DNA of 64,000 nt from Vanilla planifolia (GCA_023846275.1 JAIUJO010003810.1:16210-80209), one strand, 5' to 3'; shown: positions 13,707 to 28,850, counted from the stretch's first letter. The notes: a model not told the origin generated them from the sequence alone. Made by a program: numbers and translations.

Positions 13707-15461
13707 TGAAATATTCATTAGTATGGGGAATTGGAAAAATTAAAAACCTTAATTTTCTTCAAAATTTATTATTTTTATTTAAATAACAGAGCTTAGAAAT
13801 TGTGAAATTATAAGGTAAAAAAATTTAAACTTGTGCATAAGTAACTTTTAGATGGTTTGGTTTAAAATCAAGTGTACAACCACCCCTAACAAAAAATTGG
13901 TATTAAAAACATATAAACTACATCAAAAGAAAGGTATGCCAAAACTCTTCTAATAAGAAAGTAAAACATCCTCTAATAGCCTTACAACAAAAAACAATTG
14001 GTAGAAAAAGAAAGAAAATGATGATAAAAATCTACACAAATAAATTCCTATGCTTGACAAAATTTTTAACAATATATAATTATTTTAATTTAATCAACTA
14101 TAAAGTGAAAAAATGAGAATTTAGCTGATTGGAAGATGAACTAAAAAGTTTGGAGTTCATTCAGGAGCGATATAATGTAAAGGGAGACAATTAGCAATGG
14201 CAGTGAATTGCTTTAAGGTTATGCTTGAGAATTCTTCTTTAAAATTTTACAAAAGTTTTAATCAACATGTTTTGCTAAAAACTACTTCTATTTATAAACA
14301 CCTTATAACAACTAAAAGTATTTACCAAACAACTAATTTAGCCATTACATTTTCACTGCCATAATTTTTATTTAGAAATTTAATATTTAAAAAAAATACA
14401 AATGGCTCAAAATAGTAGTTCAAAGAGCCGTTACATTGGAACTTTAGATCGAATCGAACACGGTCGTTTGATTGTAAATATTATGCTATCGGCGAAATAT
14501 ATTTTAATTAGTTCTTTTAGAAATATAAATTTGTCTAGGTCATTAGATCAAAATTATGATTAGAGGATATATTTAACTTATCGAGTAGAAGAAATACAGA
14601 CCATGCTATTGCGAAACTATGTGACTAGACGACTGATAGAATTAATAGGATGAAAAATTAGATATGACGACGATCATTTGACTGCAAAAATGCTATGATC
14701 AGATGGCTCACTTCACTCCCATAATTTCGAAGTTTGCCTCACCATAAAAGCAATACTATTAGTCCCACATGGTTTATTGAAATGTATTTTTCACCATATA
14801 AGCAATCTGGCATACGATATAGGCAACCTAGTTTTGAGGTTGGCTATCTCTTTGTTCATGTGGGATTTAATCACCCATGTGCACCAATAATGAAACAATT
14901 CTTTACACTCATAGAGGTTAATGTTCTCGATCTGAGCCAAATTCAAATGTGTTGAATGGGTTGAAGATTTATGCTCAATCCGACATGAACAATATAGCAA
15001 TCGTTGAACCACAAATGATTATTAGGAAGGTAATCAGATTTTTTTATTATATTTTAAATTTCTAATTTAAATCATCACTAGATAAAAGGATTTCAAAGAT
15101 ATTAATCAAATAATATATATTTCAGATATTGAATCAAACATAGTGATAAAAAATATAAGAAATGAAATTTAATTAATACTTTTGTACCTTGAAAAACTTA
15201 TTTTAATGAAGCTTAACATTCTAAAAAATGAATTAAAATAATTAAAAGTCATGTCAAAAAATATTTCTTGTTGGTTTGTCACTTCCACGATGATGATTTT
15301 AATGAGATTTAACTTTTGGTTCTCTACTTTCTTAAATTCTCCCATGAATATAAGCATCAAATATTTAGAATCTAAAAACCCACTAAACCAAATTCATTAG
15401 AAATATTTAAGGTTTATTATCATCAAATAAAGTACCATGGGTAGGGGTTAATAATAGAACA
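13707..15461 (-). mobile_element. LTR of the minus-strand Copia fossil
   Basis: About 1.75 kb. On the minus strand it begins TGTTCTATTATTAACC, followed by a conserved CATGGTACTTT and GATGATAATAAACC stretch. It ends in TTCA directly before the primer-binding region. The same landmarks occur in the same order in the three plus-strand LTRs further right. Its right end meets the array exactly at 15461/15462. Because only one LTR remains, insertion age cannot be read from an LTR pair. A target-site duplication cannot be tested because the other end is missing. Confidence 0.8.
14289..14296 (-). promoter_or_regulatory. LTR TATA box
   Basis: TATAAATA on the minus strand, in the middle of the LTR. 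It lies at the position equivalent to the TATAAATA motifs of the LTRs at 43022 and 50025, just downstream of the conserved stretch that reads like TTTAGTTGTTA. It marks the likely U3/R transition. Conservation of place across copies is the main support. Confidence 0.6.
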
Positions 15462-15930
15462 ATGCACACCCACAAGCACACACACAAACATGCACAAACA
15501 AATACACACAATCACACCCACGGAAACAAAATGCACAGACACATACATACACATGTACTATTACTCATATGCACACACACATAAACCCATATGCGCACAT
15601 AGACAAACACAAATACACATACGTACCAACACACACAAGCATACATGCAAACACACATTTGCACATGCATGAATGTACACACACATACTTATCCAAAAAC
15701 ACAAAAATGCATTCACATATGCACACATGTATATGCACACACATACACATGCATACATGCATATACACACACACACACATGCACGCACATGCACACACTC
15801 ACACATGCACACATACACATATGCACATGCACACAAATGCCCAAAAAACATGAACATGCATGCATAAACATATTCACATGCACACACACATGCATGCACA
15901 AACATGCACTCACGCAGACACACTTGCACG
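15462..15930 (+). repeat. AC/ATGC array, block 2 (between two insertions)
   Basis: A short piece of the same strand-asymmetric array, flanked on the left by the Copia LTR end and on the right by an unclassified AT-rich insertion. Composition and strand orientation match blocks 1 and 3, which supports the view that two separate insertions opened one array. No gene seen. Confidence 0.95.
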
Positions 15931-17070
15931 AGACAATAAAAGTTGCCTAAAAGAAAAGTTAATGAAAGAGTGTACCTTTTTGTGATGATGTCTTACAATT
16001 TTGTTAAAGTTGGCATATAGAGCACTAAAGATTGAAAAGGGTGACAAGGTGGGGTTAGTGAGGAAACTTGGCTTAAAAAGGTAATAAGATAGTAAACTAG
16101 GATTTGAAGCTTTGTTGAGGGTGGTGGTGTTTTGTTGATTAGATTAAAAGAGTGAAATGATGGGTGTAGACTTATAGGTGTTAGAAGAAGCAAGGATTTA
16201 TTTGGTTACATACTTTCCCAGTGGAAGCCTTGTCTCTTACAAGAGAATTTGGTTGAAGACTCTCTCAATGGAAGGTTTCTCACCTTCGATTATTCGAATC
16301 TCTCTAAATAGAGTTGGAACACACTCTGCTCACAAAGGTGAAAGCATAAAAAAAAAGTAAAAATTTTACTCCAAAATATTGATCTTCATCTTCACAACAT
16401 AGTGAGCATCAATGTTTATAAAGACCTTAAAGACACAATAGTAGTTTGCTAACTTATAAATACAAAAAGTATATTCCAAAATATCAAACAACACTTTTAG
16501 GAATTCTAAAAGACATTTTAGAATTCTAAAATTCAACATAAATTATAAAGGAAATATTTTGAATAAAAATTGACTTTAAAAGACAAAATTAATTAAATTA
16601 AGTAGTTCAAAATTGGTTGTGTTTTAGGTTGTGGGTAACAATTAGTGGTGAAATGGTGGGTGGCAAAATAGTTGGGCAAGCGGCACAGGCAGAGCTTTCG
16701 ATCTCACTTTCAGGTATGCATCATTCAAGCAAAATAGCATGGGTCATTTAAGACTGGTGAGTTATTGTGGGTCATCATAGGTTGAAGCATATTGAGTTCA
16801 TCAATGCTAATCGAGCTGATCAGCTAGGTTCTTGAGTTAGTCAAGGTCTTGTAGGCGAACAAGTATGGCTAGGTGGCAGCAACAATGGCTGACGACTATG
16901 GTGCAAATGACAAACAACAACAAAAAACAGAAGATGGAAAAAATAGCCAAAACTAAATCATAATTATTTTTTCAAGAAATCTTTAACCAAATTTTATGTC
17001 GACATACTTGTAGAATTGGTGCAATGACAATAGTGTGTCTTTGTGAGATAATGCTAACTCCTCTTACATC
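15931..17070. other. Unclassified AT-rich insertion within the array
   Basis: About 1.1 kb of normal-complexity DNA, starting near GAGACAATAAAAG and ending near CTCTTACATCA, where array text resumes. No reading frame longer than about 70 codons looks coding, and no family motif was recognised. On the minus strand there is a TATTTATAAG motif near 16465. The following stretch is rich in CTCT/GAGA words and resembles the R/U5 part of some plant LTRs. The size and clean edges fit a solo LTR or a non-autonomous element, but I found no convincing terminal repeats or target-site duplication. It does not match the Copia LTR family of this window. Confidence 0.45.
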
Positions 17071-20000
17071 ACAAGCACACCTGCACATGAGGATCAACAC
17101 AATTACATGCACATGCACTACACACACACACACATATACACACATAAGCAGACATGCACAAGGGAGCAAGCACAAACAGACAAACACATACACAAGTACA
17201 CATGCTCAGAAGCACAAATTAGCACACGCACACACATGCACAAATACACACAGAAGCACAAGAACAAATATATGCACACATTGACGCAAATGCAGACACA
17301 TACACAAACATGTGCATACACATGCACAAACACACATGTGCATGTACAGATGCACACGCACATGAAGACACAAATGTTTGAATGCATCAACAAACACACG
17401 CATGTGTGTGTGTGTGTGAACATGTGCAGACATATGCACACATGCACAAACACACACACGGATGCACACACACACTACCTAAGAACTCTTACACACATTA
17501 ACAAGCCTACACACACTCACTTAGAGAAACATGTCTGTCCATGCACACACACACAAACGTGCACACACATCAATGTACATACACACACACTTATGTGTTC
17601 ATACACACATGCACCCACAGACATGCACAAACACAAACACATGCACGCACACACATGGACACAAGAGTAGACACAAACATACACACATAAATAAATGCGT
17701 GCACACAGCCACACACTAATACCCAAACACACATGCACTTACATGTGCCAGCAAACACGCAAACTCCCATGAACGTGCGAGCACCATATAAGCAAACACA
17801 AATGAACAACTGCACATAAGAAAACATGCACACAAGCACACACACGTGTAGACAATCATACAAACACCCATAGGCAAACAAACACACATACATATGCACA
17901 CATGCACACACATGCAAGCACAACACACACGTGAACACACTCAAACAGATATGCATAAGCACACATGCACACACAAGCACACAAACATATGCACGCATAC
18001 TTATGCACACACATGCATGAAGGCATACACATAAGCCCATATGCACACACACATGCAAACACATGCTCACACAAGAAAACACAAATAAATACAAACACAC
18101 ACATGCACATGATCACAAACACAAGCACACATCCACACATGCATATATATGGGCCCACAAACATGCATACATGCTCACACACTTGTACACACTTACATAC
18201 ATGAACACGTGAACACATACAAATGCACACATATGCATAGAAACATAAAAACATGAATATGTACATGCACACATGCCCACACACATGCATGCACATGCAC
18301 ACACGACACACAATGCATGCACAAATACGTGCATGCACAAAAGCATGCACTAATATAAGCACATACATGTGCAAAAATACATGCACAAACACTAATGCAC
18401 ACATACACAAAAAGATGCACACGTTCGAAGGAATGCACATACACATTTACATGTGCATGCACAAGAAAGCTAACACACATACTTTCGAAGATGCAAACAT
18501 ATACACACACATACATATATGCACACACATATGCTCACACATGCACTTGCAAACATACACACATATATGCACAAGAACCTACACGAGCACATATGTACAC
18601 GCAGCCTAACAGACAAACATGCACATGCACACACCCACAAAAATACACATACATTCATGAACTCATATACACAAAAACAAACACACACACACACACACAC
18701 AAAAGAACACAAACATGCACACAAACATGCATACACACACACTTACACATACGTAGCATGTACACACGTGCACGCATTCATGCCTACACACACCCCAACA
18801 AACAAACATGCACACACACTCAAAAACATATGCAAACACAAGTAGATAGACTTGCTCAATCCACATCCCTCCTCTTGCCTCCCCCACACACAAACAAATG
18901 CATGCACAAACTCACACACATGCACACAAACTCACACAAACATTTACAATCATGTACACACAAAAACACACACCATTGCACACACTTATGCATGCACACA
19001 CCCAGATATGCACACACCTACATAACCAGACAAGTGCAAACTCACACACACATGCACCCAAAAACATGTGTGCATGTACAAATACATACTCGAATGCACA
19101 CACACACACACATAAAAGCTTGCACACACACAATCAACATATTCACACACACAAAACCACACTTGTGCAAACACACACATGTACACAAACAAATAGCAAC
19201 ATGCATGCATACAATCACACACATGCACATGCATGTGCCTACACGAACACACACATGTGTTATAATCACAATCACATGCACATACACATACATAGACAAG
19301 CACACCTATAGGTGCACGCAAACATATTTACTCACACACATGTGCACACACACAAATACACATATACAAACATATGCAATCTTGTATGAAGACACATATG
19401 CACACATGCGTGCATGTGTAAGACTTAGCACAAGAAAATGCAAGCTCATATGCATACACACATGCACGTATACATGTGCACCTACATTCACACAAAAACA
19501 CAAATCAAAACATAATCACATACGCACAAACACATATCCACATAGACGTTCACACATGTTTGTACATAACTATGCAAACACATGTGCATGAACTTGCAGA
19601 AATAGATTCGTAATAGTAGACAGTGACACACACACACTCATGCACCCACACACACCTACACATGCATGCACACAAACACCCACACACACCAACCCATCCA
19701 CCCATGCACTCACAAACACCAATGCATGCACCCACACACACACACAAGTGTGCATGTGCACATGCACAAAAGCACACTTCTACGTAGGCACACATCGACA
19801 CACACACACAAAGGTTTTCACAAACACCCACACAAACAAACACATATATACACACACATGCAAACCCACACACCAAACACTCACATAAATACACATGTAC
19901 ACAAACACATGCACACATATAGACAAGTACACACACACACATGCATACACTTATAAACATGCATGCACATGCACACACACATGCACATCCACAACCTTAC

Positions 20001-22960
20001 ACCTGCATTCACATAGACACATGCATACAAAATGCACAAAATAGACACGTACATGCACACGCCCATGCATGCACACATACATGCACATACAAGCACATAC
20101 ATGCACATACAAGCACATACATGCACATACATGCAAATACATGCACACATATACACATACATGCACACATAAACACACACACACGTGCATGAACAAACAC
20201 AACAAGACACACACACACTTGCATAGGCACAAACACACACGCAAAACATAAAAAGGCTCAACACACACACATAATCACATAGACATGCATGCACACACAC
20301 ACACACATACACACACCCATGTCCACACCCATGCACCAACTAAAAGATGCGCATGGACATGAACAGTTGGACACACATACATAAATACATATGCAGAAGT
20401 ACACACACATGAATACACTCACATACACATATGCACACAAACACACTCACATATGCATATGGATACACACACATATGTGCACAAAATAATACACACACAC
20501 GCACACACACAAAAATATATATATGCTAACATACACACGAATGTACATCCACATGTGAAAGCCTACATAGACATGCATGCAGACATAAATCACTCACATG
20601 TGCATGCATAGAAAAAAAGAAATATGTCAACACACAAACACATACACACACATATTAGCATAGGTAGAAACTAGAGCAAATACACACACACACATATACA
20701 TGCACTCATGCACATATATATGCACACACAAATACACAGATACACACATGCATGCACATACACACACAGAGACACACGAATGCACACATTATAAGAGAAC
20801 ATACACACACCCATGTAGATATACTTACACTTAGACACAAGCATACATTCAAATGCACACACACATGCACACACAAAGGTTCACATGCAAGCACACCCAC
20901 GTACACACATGTACATAAACAAATGTACACACATGTGTATATATAAAACATACATGCATGTGCACTCATAGATATATATATATATACACACATGCACACA
21001 CATACACACATGTACAAACATGCATGTACAAGCACACTTGCATGTGAGCATATGAGCATGGACAAAAACTAACACACACATACATGCACACATATGCACA
21101 CAAATTTACACATGTTCTACCTCACACACATACACAGATAAAACATGAGTAAGAACACAAAAGTATGCACACATGTACATACCAAAATACTCACATGAAC
21201 ATGAACACACACATGCATGCATACCCAGCTACATGCACATACATATACATGACAAATATATGGACACTCTCTCACACACACACATATATGCACACATCCA
21301 CACATGCATGTGCACACACACCCACACCCACACATGTATGCATAAGAATACACACATACCCAATCACATGCATGTGTGCACACACACACACACTCACTCA
21401 CACAAACATGCATGTGCATAAGCACATGCACACATACCCGCACACATGTGCACACACATGCATATATACACACAAACAAAGACACACAAATGCATATGAA
21501 CACATACACACACACATGCACAAGCACATACGTAGACACACACATGATCCAATGCACCCCCATATTGCCAAACATGCACATGCACCCATAGACAAACACA
21601 TTTGCATATGTGCACACATACTCACAAAACCAAGCACGCACATTTTCATGCTCATAAACATGCACACCAATGCTTTACCCCCATAACTATATGCATGTGC
21701 ACATATATACATGCACTTGTGCACACACAAACCCCTATACACACGCAAGCATACATACGCACACAAACATAGGAACACAAGTACACATGCACACACATAG
21801 TCACACATACAAATGAGCACACATGCCCACACTAATACACATATGCACCCACACATACAAAAGCACATGCCACCAACACACACACATTAGAACATAAGCA
21901 TGCACAAACATGCACACACACATAGGAACACTTGTACACATGCAAACACACACAAGCCTGCACACACAAATGCATAGACACACCATACACATGCACAAAT
22001 GCATGCATAGAACACACACACATGTGCACACACATGGACACATGCACATGCATGTGAATGGTCACATGCGCACACATGCAAATACACACAAGCACAAATA
22101 TACATACACATGCACACAAACACCCACACACACATGAACACATCCATACAGACAAATGCATGCACACACAAATGCATACGTACACACATAGGCACACACA
22201 AAAACTTAAACACACATACACGAACACCAACATAGTCATACACAATAAAACACATACATAGATACATAGAAATACATGCAAGCACATATATGCACATGCA
22301 CATGCAAGCACATGCACAAGTACAACATATATATGCATGCACACACACATGCATGCAAGTTTGTATGAACTTATACAAACAAGAGCACAGATGCACCTGA
22401 ACAAGTGCATAACTAGTACACACACACATTCATACACACATGCATGCATGAAAACACTCACATGAATAGAAATGCACACACATGTGTGCACATGCTCATA
22501 GAAACACCCAACACACATACCCACACACATGCACACACAAATAATATACACACACCCATGCATGAGCATAGATGCACACACAGAGACACTGACATGCACC
22601 AACACACACACGTAGACACTCACATGCAAACACACACCCATATATGCACATACACACACAGACGAACTTATGCACATGCATGCATGCCCACATGTTTGAA
22701 CAAATGCCACACACATGCAACCACACACTAATAATGTAACACATGAACCTACACATGCATATGAACATATAAAGACATGCACAAACATATCCACATGCTC
22801 ACTCATAGAGACACAGATTCACATGCACAAACTCATGAACAAATGCAAATGCATGCACACACACGTGCACACAAACATACACAAAATAGCTACATAGACA
22901 CATTCATACACATAGGTAGTTGCACAAGAACACACATACTTGCATGCACACCCACACTCA

Positions 22961-22989
22961 CCCCTTGCTCCCCCTGCCCTGCCCCCCCC
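22961..22989 (-). other. G-quadruplex (minus) / i-motif (plus) candidate
   Basis: Four C-runs on the plus strand, of 4, 5, 3 and 8 bases (22961-22964, 22970-22974, 22977-22979, 22982-22989), are separated by loops of 5, 2 and 2 bases. This meets the usual four-run, short-loop quadruplex pattern on the complementary G strand. Such runs are exceptional here, since the array almost never has more than two adjacent C. Confidence 0.7.
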
Positions 22990-25900
22990 ACACACACACA
23001 TGCATACACATGATCACATGCATTCACGCTCATGCACACATTCACAAACACTCATGTAGATGCATATACTCACAATGATGCTCAAACTTACAAACATAGC
23101 CATGTAAATACATGCATCCACACGTGCACAAAAATTCACACAAATACACACACAAAGGCACACAGCATAAAACAAACATAGGCACATGCACATGCAAATA
23201 TGTACACAAATGCACATGTATGTATACACATGCACACACATACACTCCCACACACCCTCATATGCAGACTCATGCTCAAAAACATATGCATAGACAAACA
23301 AATGTAAAAGATTGCACACATGCACGTGCACACACACACACACACAAATGCATGCACAGATACACACACAAAGCCAACCACATGTAGACACATATGCATG
23401 AACATGCACACAAACAGACACACATATGCACAAACATAACCACATATGCATGCGCCTACACACATACACACGTGTGTGCATTCACCCACACATGCGTGTA
23501 CACACAAAAATATGAAAAATCACACATAGTCACACAGGTAAAATCCCACGCACAAAAATCTACACATGCAAGCACGCACATGCACCCACTTATGTACACA
23601 CATACACATGATCATGAATGCACACACACACAAACACACGTTGACTCACACACATACATACACACATCAAACATATAGACGCACAAGCACATACACACTT
23701 AGGTACACACACACAAACACAAATGCACTGACACACACATAATTGCACACAAATAGGAAATCATGCATGCACACAAACAAATGCATAAATGCATATGAAG
23801 GCATGTACATATAAATACATAAGCACAAACACATGCATGTAAAAACCCATACAAACCCTTACCTACAAATAAAGTTGCATGCACGCACACACACACAGGC
23901 ACATGCAAGCACACATGCACACAACACATGCCCACACAAGTCACACATGCATGCCTGCACACACACACATACATGCACACACATGAATACACATAAAAGC
24001 ACACTCTGGCACACATGCACACACCCATGCACATACACCAAAGTACACACACAAACCCATAACCAAACATGCACACACACATGAAAACATAACCACAAGC
24101 ACATGCACAAACATACATGTAGAAATGCACCATGCACACAACAAACAAACCCACATGCCTACAAACATATGCACATTTTCACACACAAAACATGCACAGA
24201 TGCACATGCATGGAATCACATGCACACACATGAGCTTGCATGCACTTAAGCACTCATGCACAAACACATACACACGTATGCACACAAATGCACACATAGA
24301 CACATATGAACAATTGTAAACAGACATATAAAAACACATATGCTTGTAGACACACATGAAAACACATGCTTACATGCACATATGCACACATGTAAAAATA
24401 GGCTCATAAACACATATCCTTGTGCATAAGCACATGTACATGCACACACATGTAGACATGCTCAAACACACACATGTACACACACATACATATGCACACA
24501 CACGTGTATATAAATGCACATATGTATGCACACATGCATATGAACTCACTTGCATGTAAACATGCTCCCACACACACTCGCATGCACAAGCACATGAACA
24601 CACATGCACCTACACCAACATACACACATGTGAAAGTGCAATACACACCTACATGCATGTGCATACACATGAATGCATGCACAAACACACATAGGGATAC
24701 ACACCAACACATGCAAACATACACATGTGCCTGCACACTCACCTACATAGATGTGCATGCATACACACATGCACAGACACACACACACACACATATACAC
24801 ACACTTAGATGCACCCATACATACAAACACAAGCATCAAAATTCACAACTCCATGCAAACATGCACAAATTACACATGCACGCACACAAAAACCCACACA
24901 CACGCACATGCATATGCATGCACACATAAAACCAACACACACATACACATGCACATGCATAAATACATGACACGAACATACACACACACACATATACACA
25001 TGCATGTGCGTATCCACACATACATACTTGCACACACAAGCACTAGGCACACACAAACAAGAACATGCATGCCCATGCATAAGCACAGGCACACACATGT
25101 ACACATACAAATACAAACTAGCCTACAAACATGAGCACGTGCACACACACATCCACAGTCACACACATGCATGCATAGCAATAACACAAGCACACACAAG
25201 CTTGCATGCATGCACACACACACACACTCACACTGCAAACACACACACACAAATGTAGATGTAAACACATGCACATGCACACCTCACACACATAAGCACA
25301 CTCATATACACTCACACAGACAAAATAAGACACACAAGTACTGCATGCATAGAACAACCCAAGCACTGACAAAGTTGTAAACATGCACACACAATCACAC
25401 ACTTGTTCACACAAAAACTATGTACATGGATTGACACACATGTGCACACACACAACTACATACACATATACACACGCATACACACATGTGCAACACATGC
25501 ACACACACATGCAAGAACATGTGCACATAGGCACTTATGTACACAAACATGTGCACTTACAAAAATGCAAGCATGAATGCAGACACACACCCACACATAG
25601 GCACACGAAAACATCTACACTCATACTCTTGCACACATAAACATGCACATGCTGGCAAACATGCATATGTGTAAGCATACATGCACATACACACACAAAT
25701 AGTCAACAATAAACAAACACAAGAACACAAATGCGCACACACACACACATATTCATACACACATGGATAAACACATACACACACAAACATGTACATGCAT
25801 AAACACACATACATGAAAACACATAGGAACACGAAAGGACAAATACACATGCAAACAAACAAACATCCAAGCATGCATTCACACATGCAAATAAGAACAC

Positions 25901-27499
25901 ACACACACATATACTTGCACACACACATGCATATGCACAAGCATGGACACATGCATGCACACTCTCTCGCACACTTAAAAGCACACACACTTTCCACAAG
26001 CATACACACATGTGCTCATACACACACAAACATGCACCCATGTACATATGTACGTCCATATACACATAAATGTACATGCACTCACACACACATACACTCA
26101 TGCAAGCACACACACACATACTCGCAAGCACACATGCATGCATAGTGGCACACACATGATAACATGCATGCACACACACACACACAACACACACATATGA
26201 AAATACACAAACACATGCACACATACCCAAGCACATGCACACACACACACATATATGCACACAAACCCACATACACCCACACACTTATGCCTATGCCCAT
26301 ATAGGTGAACACACTCATGTACACACACACAACCAAACATACATACACACATGTGCACACACAAAAGTACAAATATGAGCATGCATGCATGCACAACACA
26401 CACACACACATAAGCACCTATACGCATACACCCACAAGCTTGCATGCATACTTACACATGCACAAATGCAAGGACCCATGCACGAACAAGCACATCTCGT
26501 GCATACAAACACATGCACACACACACATATCCAAGCATACAAGCATACATATAGACACATGTGCATATGCACGTGCACACATACAAATAAATTGATCACA
26601 CATAGGCAAACAGATGCATGCACACACATGCATATACACATGTAAATGCATACATGCATGCATGTACATAGACAAACACTGAGACAAGCACATATGCACA
26701 TAAGTGCCAACAAATACACACCCAGGAACACATGTGCATTCAAACATATGCATTAACGTATACACACACACACCAGTAGAAACACACAAAAAGAAGGTCA
26801 CACACATACATGTACTGACACTCATGCAAATATACATACATAGACACACACATGACCTTGCACACACTAACACAAGTACACATGTGTACACAACATAATT
26901 GCAAACAAACATAAACTTGCATACATGCACATGTTAATGCACACATGGTTAGAGATGTGCATAAAGTAAAACATGTATGCACACAAACTCACACACACAA
27001 GCAGATGCACACGTACACACACTTGCACACATACACATACATGCACACATGCAGATGTATTTGCACACATACATGCACACATATGCACTTGAACTTTCAT
27101 GCACATTCATACACACACCGAAGCACACACAAACCTATATAGGCACATACACCCATACACATGCATGATCAAATACTCCAACATGCACACACAAACACAA
27201 GCATACACATATGTATAGTCGTGTGGATACACACACATTTACATGCACACACCCCAACACAAACATATACACAAAAACACATACATGCACATACACACAT
27301 ACAAATAGAACAACCCACTTGCACACAAATGTCACACACTCACTTAAGGACACAAACTTGCACATAAGCTTGCAGACAACCAACACACAAAACAATACAC
27401 ATGCGTATTGCTACATGAGCGCATGCACATACACACAAGCACACATACATGCATGTGCAAGCACACTCACATGCACTCACACATATAGATATGCACACA

Positions 27500-27805
27500 T
27501 GCACACACACACAAACATAAGCACTCACATGCACCCAAACTCTCATATGAATATGCACACACACACACACATGCATACACACACATATGTGAACATATAC
27601 ATGCTTACAAGCACACAAACAATAAAACATGCATGCACACACAAATGCACATGCACTTGCACCCCTATGCACACACACACACACACACACAAATGCATAC
27701 ACACACATATATGAATATCTATATGCCCAGAAGCACACAAACAATAAAACATGTATGTACATATAAATGCACATGCACTTGCATGCCTATGCACACATAG
27801 CACAC
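27500..27805 (+). repeat. Imperfect tandem duplication, offset about 122 bp
   Basis: Two successive segments share the ordered words ACACACACATAT, AAGCACACAAACAATAAAAC (starting 27609 and 27731), AAATGCACATGCACTTGCA and CCTATGCACACA. The offset is 122 bp at the best anchor. The AACAATAAAACATG word is foreign to ordinary array text, so this is a true local duplication. Confidence 0.8.
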
Positions 27806-28850
27806 ACAAATGTATACCCAAACACATGTACACACAAAAACATACCCATACACACATGCACACTTACACATACACACACACACACACACGTATGAATGTA
27901 TTCACATATTTACATGCACACATATACACTTGCACATGCATACATACACATATACATATACACATTTACACACACATACATATTTATACATGCACACACA
28001 AATCCATAAACACAAGCATACACATATGCACACACACATAGGCATGCATATGCACATACACAGATATGTATGCATACACATGCTTGAAAACACATACAAT
28101 AACACACACACATACAACCCCACACTGGCATACAAACAAGCAAACATGCACATATACATGATGCACACATATGCAAGCATGTACACAAACATGAACACAC
28201 ACATATTTTTATAGACACATGCATGCATACACAAACACGTGCTCAAACAAATGCATACATAAGCACACTCACATGAACTCATAAATGCAAACAAGCACAA
28301 ATGCACTCACATGAAAAAAAATCCCCAACACACAGACATGACACATATATGCATATGCAAACACATTTACACGTGCACCCACACACATATAGACATAGGT
28401 ACACAAAAACACAAACATGCTCACATGCACACACACACTCATGATCACAAACACATACACACAAGCACAAACACTTGCAAAAATGTGCACACACATGCAA
28501 ACACCTTTGCACACATAAACATGCACACACTTTCATAATCAAACACACATGCCCATGACATAAGCATACACACACTTGTAACACATCTACACATGCACTC
28601 ATGCACAATACATATACACACATGCATACGCAAACACATACACACATTCACACACATGAACTCACAAACCCACATGCATGCACCCACACACATGCATGTA
28701 CGTGAATGCTCAGAAAAACTTGCCAAAAAATCACATGAACACCGATGCCTACACACACAAACCCATACACATACTCGCACACCCACACACACAAGCATGC
28801 TTGCACATGCAAGCAAACAAACCCATGCACAAGCACACATGCATGCACAC

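Larger units (their letters stand above)
10830..15461 (-). mobile_element. Truncated Ty1/Copia LTR retrotransposon, SIRE/Maximus-like (fossil)
   Basis: Reading leftwards on the minus strand, the order is LTR (15461-13707), primer-binding region, gag with a UBN2 domain and zinc knuckles, protease region, gag-pre-integrase/zinc-binding region, integrase core, and the SH3-like domain that follows integrase. Similarity ends near 10830-10860. No reverse transcriptase, RNase H or second LTR is visible, so the 3' part is gone. The element is clearly broken, with many disruptions (well over ten by eye), and is old. Its LTR is homologous to the three LTRs at 41839-50644, so it belongs to the same family on the opposite strand. 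The SIRE/Maximus assignment is an inference from the gag layout and the C-rich end of the LTR. Confidence 0.85.

Noticed and set aside
14734-14955. A 73-codon plus-strand frame with a mixed, protein-like composition
   Set aside because: It lies antisense within the LTR, where no coding sequence is expected. An overlapping frame of the same length exists on the other strand, and no family motif is seen.
18395-19591. A 398-codon open frame on the plus strand rich in Thr, His, Met and Cys
   Set aside because: It is array text read in one frame. Overlapping long frames exist on both strands at the same place, the composition follows the repeat words, and no domain, codon bias or promoter is visible.
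21832-22806. A 324-codon minus-strand frame rich in Cys and Val, superficially like a cysteine-rich or membrane protein
   Set aside because: Cys-Val repetition is simply (TGTGTG)n translated. The hydrophobic look is an artefact of the minus strand of the array.
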